Assembly (NCBI GenBank): GCA_907163345.1
Contig: CAJQUN010000153.1
Location: forward strand, 1,302,001 to 1,366,000
Direction: 5' to 3'
DNA: 64,000 bases
Origin: Haberlea rhodopensis
Taxonomy: Eukaryota > Streptophyta > Magnoliopsida > Lamiales > Gesneriaceae
Shown: in pieces, positions 55,513-64,000 of the stretch
How the letters are laid out: each line of letters begins with the position of its first letter
How positions within the stretch are numbered: position 1 is the first letter of the stretch
The notes under the pieces: generated by a model
What the model was told of the DNA's origin: nothing
The model's database searches: none
The model's input: only the letters and a program-made list of their open reading frames with translations
Made by a program: the position numbers and the translations under genes

Positions 55513-58500
55513 ATGGCAGCAAATATAGAAGTGGGTGACGCTGTTAGTGTAAATGCAAGTGTTGGGCGTACGAATCCACTGCCACCACCAGCCTTGGGCG
55601 AAGAACCCTCTGAACAACAGTTGCTACCTGGGGAGTTGAGCTTGGCTCAATTTATGATGTACCGACCCCCGATGTTCGAAGGAACTGAATCAGGGGAAAA
55701 AGCTGAGGAATGGTTGGAGAGGATTGAACAGATATTTGTGGCAGCGCCTTGTGCAAAGACGGCCTGGATCAGATTAGCAGAATTTCAGCTGGCCAAGAAG
55801 GCACTGATGTGGTGGAAGACCACCGTGATTGAGCAAGAGGCTCTAGGGCAGGAAATAAATTGGAAGATGTTCCGCATACGGTTTCTGACCCGCTACTTCT
55901 CAGCCGCTGCAAGACAAGCCAAGGAGGATGAGTTCACCAGTTTAAGGCAAGGTACCATGCCTGTGTCTGATTATGCTCTACTTTACTGTTCCTTACTGCG
56001 ATATGTACCCCATATTGCTGCAAACCCTCAAGCAAAGATGAGGAATTTCATGAAAGGCTTGAGGCCGGAACTATATGACAGGGTGATTACCTATGGCCCT
56101 GCCTGTTTTGACGATGCGCTTTCACGAGCTGAACTAGCCGAACTGGGAGTTGGCGCATATCCTGATGCAGTGCCACCTCCAGCACCCCCTCATAAATCCA
56201 CTTCTGACAATTTGAAGCCCAGGGGTGATCAGTTTAAGCCTAGGGGAAACACTTCAGCGTCGAGATTCAGTGGCAAGAGGCCCGAGAATCGATGGAAAGG
56301 GAACCGTAGGAATGATGCTCCATCAGGGAGAGGACAGCCTCATGGAGACAGATCTGGAAGAGTTCAGTGCACTCTTTGTGGACAACCACATTTGGCAAAG
56401 GATTGCGTAGGATGCTATGTCTGTGGCGATAGAGGCCACTTTGCTCGACAGTGTCCCAACAGGGGAAGACAACAGAACTCTACGGGGAGGCCTGCGGACA
56501 GAGCGGCACAGCACCGACCACCTTTCGCACCGAGGCAGTATGGAGGTCAGCCCACGGGGCAACCTCAGGGACAGGTGTACGCTTTGACGAGGGAGCAGGC
56601 TACAGCGGCTCCGGAGGAGGTTATAGCGGGTACGTGTCTTTTATTTACGCATCCTGCTCTTATATTGATAGACACAGGTGCGTCACACTCTTTTGTGTCG
56701 ACGAATTTTGTTGAAAGGCACCACATATGCACTTCTCCGTCGCCCATGCCTCTTATGGTCTCGACCCCCGCTGGAAGAAGTTTGACTACGGATCAGATTG
56801 TCTACGATGGCCTCATTTATTTTGAGGATAATGAGTTAAGATCAGATTTGATTGTACTGGGAATGACAGACTTCGATTGCATTGTGGGCATCGATGTTCT
56901 GAACAGGTATCAGGCAGTCGTAAACTGCAGGCAAAGGACTGTCCGATTCAGGTCTGATATGGGAGTCCAGTGGACATTCTTTGGGGACGGTTCTCGCCCA
57001 AAGATTCCGTTGATATCTACTGTCAAGATGGCACAGTTATTGGAACGAGGTCATACAGGATATCTTATCTATGCTGTTGATATGACGGAAGAGAGGAAGG
57101 AGTTAAAGGTTGAGGATGTGCCCGTAGTGGCAGAGTTTGCTGATGTCTTTCCGGAGGAAATTCCCGGATTCCCACCGACGAGAGAGGTCGAGTTTGGGAT
57201 TGAGTTACTACCAGGGACGTCTGCAATTTCTCGTGCCCCATATAGGATGGCACCAGCAGAGTTAAGGGAGTTAAAGATACAGTTGCAAGAGCTCCTTGAC
57301 AAGGGCTACATACTCCCTAGCGTATCGCCATGGGGTGCGCCTGTCTTATTTGTTAAGAAGAAAGATGGATCGATGCGTCTATGCATTGACTATAGACAAC
57401 TGAACAAAGCTACAGTGAAGAACAAGTATCCACTTCCGAGGATCGATGACTTGTTCGATCAGTTGCAGGGTACGAGGCTCTACAGTAAGATCGATCTGAG
57501 GTCGGGGTACCATCAGATTCGAGTAAGAGAAGATGATGTTCAGAAGACGGCGTTCAGGACTAGATATGGGCACTATGAATTCCTGGTCATGCCTTTTGGG
57601 GTGACGAATGGCCCTGCTGTCTTCATGAGTTTGATGAACAGAGTGTTCCAGCCATATTTGGATCAGTTCGTCATAGTCTTCATTGACGACATACTTATTT
57701 ACTCTCGGACTGAAGAAGAGCATGTAAGGCACTTAAGGATAGTACTTCAGATCCTTAGGGATCATCATCTGTATGCAAAGCTTAGTAAGTGCGAGCTCTG
57801 GGTGGACAGCGTGGTATTCTTGGGCCATGTCATATCTAGCCATGGGATATCTGTGGATCCCAGGAAGATTGAAGTTGTGTTAGAGTGGGCTGCACCCACT
57901 TCTGTACCGGAAATACGGAGTTTCCTCGGTTTGGCAGGTTATTACCGATGTTTCGTCGAAGGTTTCTCGAAGATTGCCAAACCCCTGACACAGCTGACTC
58001 AGAAAGGAGTCCCCTTCTTTTGGTCTGAAGCTTGTGAGGAAAGTTTTCAAGAACTAAAGCGTCGCTTGACTACAGCGCCTGTATTGGTAATTCCGTCTGA
58101 AAATAAGAGGTTTGCCTTGTATAAGGATGCGTCACTGGAGGGTTTGGGCTGTGTGTTGATGCAAGATAAGCACGTGGTGGCTTATGCATCGAGGCAGCTG
58201 AAGCCACACGAGGCTAGGTATCCAGTGCATGATTTGGAACTGGCGGCCATCATATTTGCCTTAAAGATCTGGAGGCATTACTTGTATGGCACGTCTTTCA
58301 CTATATATACGGACCATAAGAGCCTGAAGTTCTTATTCACTCAGGCAGAGTTGAATATGAGGCAAAGAAGGTGGATGGATTTGCTCAAAGACTATGATTG
58401 TGAAATTGAGTACCATCCAGGTAGAGCAAACTTAATAGCAGACGCCTTAAGTCGGAAGGTGAAGAGTACTGCAGAGGATGTTATGTGTTTGTCGGCCTTG

Positions 58501-60060
58501 ATGACTTCTTATTGCCATCTGGGCTATGATTTCGATGTAGACACGTCGCCTGTACGAGTGTCGACCTTATTGGCGGAGCCAGATATATTTGAGGCGATCA
58601 GGAAGGCCCAGAAGTCGGATAGTGAGGTTCAGAGATGGACATCATTGGTACTTCAGGGTCAGCCATCCAAGTTCAGAGTGGCTGAGGATGATTCTTTGAG
58701 ACTAGGCAACCGATGGGTAGTCCCAGATTCACCAGAGCTGCGTAGAGGAATATTGGAGCGAGCTCACAGTAGTCGGTTCAGTATCCACCCAGGGGGAAAG
58801 AAAATGTACAAAGATCTATGCGATCAATTCTGGTGGAGACGCATGAAGCGTGAGGTGATCAATTTCGTTAAAAGATGTTTGATCTGCCAGCAGGTAAAGG
58901 CAGAGACGCAGAGGCCTGGTGGTGAGCTGAAGAGCTTAGAGGTGCCTGAATGGAAGTGGGAGCATATATCCATGGACTTTGTGACCCACTTGCCGAGGAC
59001 GGCCTCAGGATTTGACGCGATCTGGGTGATCATAGATAGGCTGACGAAGACGGCTCATTTCATCCCTTACAGTATGTCTTATAAATACTTGAAGATGGCC
59101 CAGATGTATATACGGGATGTGGTGAGATTGCATGGTATTCCAGTCTCGATAGTGTCTGACAGGGACCCGAGGTTCACTTCGCATTTTTGGGAGGGTCTCC
59201 AGACAGCTTTGGACACAGAGGTAAGGCTGAGTACGGCCTATCACCCTCAGACAGACGGCCAAACAGAGCGTACCATTCAGACGCTCGAGGACATGTTGAG
59301 GGCATGTATTTTGGAGTTTGATACTCCGTGGCAGGATTCAGTGCCGCTGGTGGAGTTCTCCTATAATAACAGTTATCAGGCGAGCATTCAAATGGCTCCT
59401 TTTGAAGCTCTGTATGGACGACGATGTAGATCACCGCTGTATTGGGAGGATTTGACTAGCAAAGCGGTCGGAGGACCGGATCTGATCAGGGATATGGAAG
59501 GTAAGATAAAATTGATACGCCAAAAGATGAAAGCGGCCCAGGATAGGCAGGCAGCCTATGGAAACAAGCGGCGACGACCGCTGGAATTCCAGTTAGGAGA
59601 CAGGGTCTTCTTAAACATCTCGCCCTTCAGGGGTGTGGTTCGTTTTGGGATGCGGGGAAAGTTATCTCCGAGGTATGTTGGGCCATATGAAGTTTTACAG
59701 CGTATCGGTACTTTGGCATATCGTTTGGCTCTACCGCCATCCTTGTCTGGCATACACGATGTTTTCCATGTCTCCATGTTACGGAAGTATGAGCCAGACC
59801 CGTCTCATGTCTTACAGCCTACAGAAGTTCAGTTAGACTCAGATGTGTCCTACGTAGAACGACCAATCAGAATTCTGGATCGAGAGGATCGCAGACTACG
59901 AAGCAAAGTTATACCGATTGTCAAAGTTCAGTGGGATCGTCGGGGTGTCGAGGAGGCAACATGGGAGACGGAACGGCATATGGTGCAGCACTATCCGGAA
60001 CTATTCTCTGGTATGTTTTTTATGTTTAGTTCCATTATGATGATGCATGTGGATTTCTAG
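55513..60060 (+). CDS. gag-pol: Element D Gag-Pol polyprotein (1515 aa), intact
   Basis: Structural and replication proteins of a Ty3/gypsy element in one frame. I start at ATG 55513 (MAANIEVGD), just after an acceptor-like TTGCAG. Approximate residues: Retrotrans_gag 50-200 (FEGTESGEKAEEW, MRNFMKGLRPELYDR); zinc knuckles 286-316 (CTLCGQPHLAKDC, CYVCGDRGHFARQC); protease LIDTGASHSF ~385; RT 585-760 with YSKIDLRSGYHQI, VMPFGVTNGPA and FIDDILIYSR; RNase H from ~865, with YKDASLEGLG where relatives have YTDAS; integrase zinc module 1080-1140 and core residues in MDFVTHLPR, SDRDPRF and QTDGQTERT; C-terminal chromodomain-like tail 1440-1500 (KVQWDRRGVEEATWETERHM). No stops or frameshifts. Tekay/Del-like by layout. 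Confidence 0.96.
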   Translation: MAANIEVGDAVSVNASVGRTNPLPPPALGEEPSEQQLLPGELSLAQFMMYRPPMFEGTESGEKAEEWLERIEQIFVAAPCAKTAWIRLAEFQLAKKALMWWKTTVIEQEALGQEINWKMFRIRFLTRYFSAAARQAKEDEFTSLRQGTMPVSDYALLYCSLLRYVPHIAANPQAKMRNFMKGLRPELYDRVITYGPACFDDALSRAELAELGVGAYPDAVPPPAPPHKSTSDNLKPRGDQFKPRGNTSASRFSGKRPENRWKGNRRNDAPSGRGQPHGDRSGRVQCTLCGQPHLAKDCVGCYVCGDRGHFARQCPNRGRQQNSTGRPADRAAQHRPPFAPRQYGGQPTGQPQGQVYALTREQATAAPEEVIAGTCLLFTHPALILIDTGASHSFVSTNFVERHHICTSPSPMPLMVSTPAGRSLTTDQIVYDGLIYFEDNELRSDLIVLGMTDFDCIVGIDVLNRYQAVVNCRQRTVRFRSDMGVQWTFFGDGSRPKIPLISTVKMAQLLERGHTGYLIYAVDMTEERKELKVEDVPVVAEFADVFPEEIPGFPPTREVEFGIELLPGTSAISRAPYRMAPAELRELKIQLQELLDKGYILPSVSPWGAPVLFVKKKDGSMRLCIDYRQLNKATVKNKYPLPRIDDLFDQLQGTRLYSKIDLRSGYHQIRVREDDVQKTAFRTRYGHYEFLVMPFGVTNGPAVFMSLMNRVFQPYLDQFVIVFIDDILIYSRTEEEHVRHLRIVLQILRDHHLYAKLSKCELWVDSVVFLGHVISSHGISVDPRKIEVVLEWAAPTSVPEIRSFLGLAGYYRCFVEGFSKIAKPLTQLTQKGVPFFWSEACEESFQELKRRLTTAPVLVIPSENKRFALYKDASLEGLGCVLMQDKHVVAYASRQLKPHEARYPVHDLELAAIIFALKIWRHYLYGTSFTIYTDHKSLKFLFTQAELNMRQRRWMDLLKDYDCEIEYHPGRANLIADALSRKVKSTAEDVMCLSALMTSYCHLGYDFDVDTSPVRVSTLLAEPDIFEAIRKAQKSDSEVQRWTSLVLQGQPSKFRVAEDDSLRLGNRWVVPDSPELRRGILERAHSSRFSIHPGGKKMYKDLCDQFWWRRMKREVINFVKRCLICQQVKAETQRPGGELKSLEVPEWKWEHISMDFVTHLPRTASGFDAIWVIIDRLTKTAHFIPYSMSYKYLKMAQMYIRDVVRLHGIPVSIVSDRDPRFTSHFWEGLQTALDTEVRLSTAYHPQTDGQTERTIQTLEDMLRACILEFDTPWQDSVPLVEFSYNNSYQASIQMAPFEALYGRRCRSPLYWEDLTSKAVGGPDLIRDMEGKIKLIRQKMKAAQDRQAAYGNKRRRPLEFQLGDRVFLNISPFRGVVRFGMRGKLSPRYVGPYEVLQRIGTLAYRLALPPSLSGIHDVFHVSMLRKYEPDPSHVLQPTEVQLDSDVSYVERPIRILDREDRRLRSKVIPIVKVQWDRRGVEEATWETERHMVQHYPELFSGMFFMFSSIMMMHVDF

Positions 60061-60071
60061 GACGAAATCTT

Positions 60072-60087
60072 ATAAGTAGGGGAGTAA
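60072..60087 (+). promoter_or_regulatory. Polypurine tract of element D
   Basis: ATAAGTAGGGGAGTAA just before the 3' LTR, following GGACGAAATC. Confidence 0.85.
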
Positions 60088-61184
60088 TGTAATGCCCCCG
60101 AAATGTTATATGATTATGTGCTATGATGATGATTTATGATATGTGGGTTGTGGTGTATTTAATTGGGGGAGTATAATTATGATATGATGATATGATTTAG
60201 GGGGAAAGTTGGGTGTTTTACAGGATGTATTAATTTAAATGAAGTTATAAAATATCGAATGAGGATATTTTAATACATCGTACTATTTACCGGGACACAA
60301 TTAAACACCACATGACCACCCAACCCACATCACCCACCCCCTGCCACTCGGCCCCCCTCCCCCACTTGGCAACCCATGCCCTTTTCCCCACTTGGCAGCC
60401 CATGCTTGCATCATTACCTTCCAATCAATCCCTTCTCCTTCTCTCCCCCTCCATTTTCGTTCCACCTTAGCAGCATTAAGGCAAGGAAAAAGCTTGGCGA
60501 AAGTGTTCCAAAAACCTTGCAAAAGAGGAGCAAAAGAGAGGGGTAAGTTGGTACTCTATTCTTTTGGTTGGGATTGGTTTTGGAGGGATGTTTTAACGCA
60601 TGCTAGTGTAAGGGTTGGTCGAAACCTTGGTTTGGGTGCTTACATGTTAGTGTTATGTAACTACTAGCATGTTAGATCGAACACTTTATACGTTTATGTG
60701 ATATATTGCTGGCCTTGAAACTAGGTGTTCGAAAATCTGGGTAATGTCATGATGCCCTGTTTTCTGTAAGTTTGGTTGAGCTCTAAGTTTATGAGGATGT
60801 TATGATGCATGCTAGCTTAGGTTTTATGAAACCTTGAATTTAAGTGATTACATAGAAGTTTTATGAAGCCCCTAGCATATATGTTGGAACATGTTGCATG
60901 GTTTATATGTGAGAATCATTGCAATGAAATGTAGTGCTCGAAAATCTGGGTAGGAGTTATGATGCCCTGTTTTTCTGAAAATGTGGATGAGCACTGATAA
61001 AGATGGGTTATTTTAATGCATGTCGGTTTAAGTTATGAGTGAACCTTTAATTTTAATACATGCATGGAAGTATGATGAAGCTATTGATATGCTTGTTTAG
61101 GCGTTATATGTATGTTATGAAGTAGTTTGAAGGGTGTGATTTGAGGTGTTCGAGATTTCTGGAAAATCTCGCATGAATGGGAAC

Positions 61185-61270
61185 GACCGATCGATCGGTG
61201 ATGAACACCGATCGATCGGCAAATGCCGTAGCTAAAAGGAGAAAATGATGAACAGTTAGCGATCGATCGG
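61185..61270. repeat. CGATCGATCG cluster, element D 3' LTR
   Basis: Three sites; one unit fewer than the 5' LTR. Confidence 0.9.
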
Positions 61271-61434
61271 TAGTTACTGTTCATATGTTATAAAATTTTA
61301 TGTTCCTTTTCTTTGAAAATTGATTTCGATTCTCGTATCGGTGCCTAATATTATATTATGTGGTTGTGTAGAGCCATCCCAGGTACCAGCACAATCAAGG
61401 AGATAAGTCTGTTGACTCCTCCTCCTTTTGAAAA

Positions 61435-61455
61435 GGTACGTAAGAGACGTACGGG
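61435..61455 (+). promoter_or_regulatory. GTACGT-N5-ACGTAC dyad, element D 3' LTR
   Basis: Same as 54534. Confidence 0.7.
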
Positions 61456-61582
61456 CATCGGACGGTAAAACACATCTTTACACTATGACTATGCTTTTAT
61501 TGCATGAGTATACATGATGAGATGATGATGTTCATGAGATGTTTATAAGATGTTTACGGTGTTTATAAGATGTCTATGATGT

Positions 61583-61785
61583 TATATGTGGTAAGATGCC
61601 ACGGGGTAAGATGCCCCACATGGTAAGAGGCCATGCGATGTTATTTGTGGTAAGATGCCACGGGGTAAGATGCCCCACATGGTAAGAGGTCATGCGATGT
61701 TATTTGTGGTAAGATGCCACGGGGTAAGATGCCCCACATGGTAAGAGGCCATGCGATGTTTATAATGTGGTAAGATGCCCATATG
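61583..61785 (+). repeat. ~60 bp tandem repeat in element D 3' LTR
   Basis: Three full units as in the 5' LTR; the last partial unit is shorter. Confidence 0.92.
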
Positions 61786-62212
61786 CATGATTATGAATCA
61801 GGGACAACGATAAGAAGTTAATGAATAACCAGCATATTTACTTAACCAATGTTTCATGCATTTACTATGATGTTTTATGATGTTAAATGAGATTGTATAT
61901 GCTTATGATGTGTTGTCCATGTAGGTACGATTTTGGACTAAAGGACTAAGGGGTCGGGTTGAGGCAGTGAGCTACGAGGAACACAGGAATGTATAGGAAT
62001 CAAGTCTCGATTAGTGTCTACTCTAGGAGTAGTATAAATTTAAACATGAACATTCTTTTGGGAGTGTAATGAATTTATTTTTGAAGTCTTTTATTTTGGC
62101 CTGTAATCCTGATAGCTCATGTAACAACCAGAACCTTAGGATGTTATTAATGCATGATTAGTCCTTCTTATGTCTATTAATCACTGTTAAGGTGGGAAGA
62201 CCCCACAACTTT

Positions 62213-62450
62213 TCTCGTGATCGTCGATTGTTCTGGTTGGATTAGGGGACTAACTTTAGTTATTAGTAAGTTTATTAATTAATTATCGTAGGTTAAATAT
62301 AGTTTAAAGAAGTCTTATTTGGTAGTTGTTTGTTAGTCCTTGTGGGTTCGACAATCCGTATTCTTCCTATCTATACTAAAACTTGACACCGTGCGCTTGC
62401 GATATAATCGCGTTGCTTTGGAATTTTATTGTTTAAATAAGTCGCGATCA
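62213..62450 (+). repeat. LTR E, 3' part
   Basis: Ends GTCGCGATCA and is followed by AGTTT and the primer site. Typical Athila-type end with GACACCGTGCGCTTGCG. Confidence 0.75.
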
Positions 62451-62456
62451 AGTTTT

Positions 62457-62474
62457 TGGCGCCGTTGCCGGGGA
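62457..62474 (+). promoter_or_regulatory. Primer-binding site of element E (tRNA-Asp type)
   Basis: TGGCGCCGTTGCCGGGGA, the site used by Athila-type gypsy elements. Confidence 0.9.
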
Positions 62475-62588
62475 CTAACTTTAGTAATATCATACTAGAA
62501 GTTTTAACTGTAATTTAACCATTTTTTTTCTTCTTTGTTTATATATATTGTTTAAAAATTTTATTTGTTTTTCTTACGAGGTACTTTG

Positions 62589-63080
62589 ATGCTTCATCAA
62601 CAAGTCTTCACAAGATCTGCCCAACAATATTCAGAGTCGTTTTATGCAGCATGGGGGAGATTCAATGAATTGGCAGACACATTCCAGTATCACAACTTTT
62701 CAAACTATACTCTTCTGCAATATTTCTTCAAAGGATTGGATGCACATACACGAGAATGGGTATTCAACGGAGCACTGGTGACTGGGAGTCCACTGGTTGA
62801 TAGAGATAAGGACAATGTGTTGCACCTGTTCAATGATATGGCGGACTTCGATTACCACTGGCATTGTGATCCTTTACTACAATGTTGGAATCACCAATAC
62901 CCAACGGAGCCTCACTACTTTAATGATACGCACCAACCATTTGAGAATCACCAAGAGAAGAGAGATAGTTCTACAGAAGTAATGGCTCAATCAGAGGATA
63001 TGTTACTTATATTCATGGCATCAACTGAGCAACATTTAGAAAACCAGACCAATTCTATATGTCACCTAGAGAAGCAATAA
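62589..63080 (+). pseudogene. gag: Athila-type gag fragment, element E
   Basis: Open from ATG 62589. ESFYAAWGRFNELADTFQYH, LLQYFFKGLDAHTREWV and LFNDMADFDYHW match the middle of the Retrotrans_gag domain of Athila/Tat elements. The N-terminal ~200 residues usual for this gag are missing, since only ~115 bp separate the primer site from the fragment. The C-terminus stops at LEKQ, where the family normally continues, right at the next insertion. Truncated at both ends and not functional. Confidence 0.8.
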
Positions 63081-63088
63081 GCAATCCT

Positions 63089-64000
63089 TGTGGATGTAAG
63101 TAATCCAACAAGCATACAACGCAGCGAAATTTAAAATTTTGGATTACTAAAACCGCGGATCTATACAAAGGGTTCATATCGGAATAAAGATAATAAGAGT
63201 CTCACACTTGTAGTGTGTTTGAAGCAGATACGATGCCAAATCCGTGAGTCACGAGCAACACCTCCAAGGTCTTGCCTCTACGGTATCCACACGATCAAAT
63301 CGAACAAGGGACGTTCAAGAACAAGTTGCTAGACTTATTCTTGAACCAAAACTGAACTCCCGGTTCAAAACTGATCAACGACGACCAAACAAAAGCCAAA
63401 ACCCCACTCGATCGGCGGCGGCGGTGATGGTGGTTTTGTGGCGGCCGAGAGATTAGAGTGTGAGTTAGGTTTTATGATATGAAAGCTTAATTAATCATTA
63501 ACCTTGCTATCAAATTATATATTAGGGTTTAATTAAGGTTCAAGACTTTTTTAAAGCCTCATGGGCCCAAACCCATGATTTAATTAAATCCTTATAATCA
63601 TTTAATTAAGACTCTTCTTAATTAATTCATCCAATGAATTTAATTTCCCTTATCGATTTAATCTTTTGTGCGACCCGATAGGATCTTGTAATGTTGGCAG
63701 CGACATAAAATCTCATTTTACGTCACAAGCAATGAGCGGTATCTAGCAACACATCAAGGCTACCCAAATTACAAGAATGTCTTTGACTCGACATAACCTT
63801 AGAATTTGTGATAATATTAACCATGTAACTTAATCGATTTGTCCATGTGTTTAGATTGAACACGAGTCATGAAATAGTCATACTCGTATATTCAATCTCT
63901 ATTTCTTGATCCCCAAGTAGAACTAGAATAAAGGAATAAGCTCGATATCACATATCGACTCATTCGAGCACGGCCATGCATTTTAGTCTTACTTGATTAA
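63089..64000 (-). repeat. Probable LTR, minus orientation, running off the window
   Basis: Starts TGTGGATGTAAGTAATCC directly after the broken gag. The minus strand carries AT-rich LTR-like sequence and no ORF with known domains; the plus-strand ORF 63244-63456 is not recognised. From memory, the segment around GGTCTTGCCTCTACGGTATC occurs in plant copia LTRs. The second end is not visible. Confidence 0.45.

Larger units (their letters stand above)
53161..62207 (+). mobile_element. Element D: intact Ty3/gypsy retrotransposon (chromovirus-type)
   Basis: LTRs 53161-55321 and 60088-62207 (TGTAATGCCCCCG...GACCCCACA) between perfect ACTTT duplications (53156-53160 and 62208-62212). Has a Met-tRNA primer site, one uninterrupted gag-pol frame and a PPT. 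By eye the LTRs differ by about twenty substitutions and a few indels over ~2.1 kb, near 1%. Inserted into LTR E. The only element here with all expected parts, hence a candidate for autonomous activity and for supplying proteins to relatives. Confidence 0.95.
60088..62207 (+). repeat. 3' LTR of element D (2120 bp)
   Basis: Copy of 53161-55321, shorter by a ~21 bp GATC-containing unit near 61270, a ~15 bp unit near 61775 and a small indel near 60145. Confidence 0.95.

Noticed and set aside
57069..57732. Antisense ORFs within element D pol and B pol
   Set aside because: Shadows of the sense polyprotein.
1..64000. tRNA or rRNA genes
   Set aside because: Only primer-binding-site matches to tRNA 3' ends were seen; no cloverleaf-like gene was found by eye.

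Overview
The window is plant nuclear DNA, almost entirely transposable elements, and I found no intact host gene. Evidence for a plant: Ty1/copia and Ty3/gypsy polyproteins, primer-binding sites matching the plant initiator-Met tRNA (TGGTATCAGAGC) and a tRNA-Asp type site (TGGCGCCGTTGCCGGGGA), Helitron protein remnants, and Tourist-like MITEs with TTA duplications. An asterid eudicot, perhaps Lamiales, is a weak guess based on my recollection of the extra ORF in the copia element.

Layout. 1-2157: minus-strand Helitron protein remnant. 3429-14583: Sirevirus-like copia element (TSD CAGTA) with near-identical LTRs, a deleted RT core and an additional 3' ORF. 14763-16100: element with ~300 bp inverted arms. 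16100-21578: AT-rich DNA with two Tourist-like MITEs. 21579-36463 and 47888-49512: mosaic of gypsy LTRs and fragments. This includes LTR Z with a pol remnant, into which the non-coding LARD-like element A (24311-33042, TSD ATCCT) inserted, and LTR Z', into which gypsy element B (36464-47887, TSD TTTGG) inserted. B in turn carries a complete solo LTR (41413-43995, TSD GTTGA) inside pol. 49543-51883: copia LTR fragment, RNase H remnant, 534 bp foldback MITE. 51884-62450: Athila-type LTR E split by gypsy element D (53161-62207, TSD ACTTT), which has one uninterrupted gag-pol frame. 62451-64000: E primer site, truncated gag, and probably another LTR running off the window.

Element D is the only candidate for autonomy by sequence. 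The copia element moved recently by LTR identity but cannot make a complete RT, so it was probably mobilised in trans. B, Z and E are broken; A has no recognisable coding sequence.

The most interesting signal lies across the gypsy LTRs. Six LTR types (A, solo A', B, C, D, Z/Z') share one non-coding plan: a splice-donor-like site, a segment holding clusters of CGATCGATCG palindromes, an acceptor-like site, a mini-exon-like block of 61-64 nt (75 nt in Z'), then a donor-like site within a GTACGT-N3-6-ACGTAC dyad, and a later acceptor-like TGTAG or GGCAG. In B and D another acceptor-like CAG lies one base before the gag ATG. This may be a conserved spliced leader or a conserved cis-regulatory module; RNA evidence is needed to decide.
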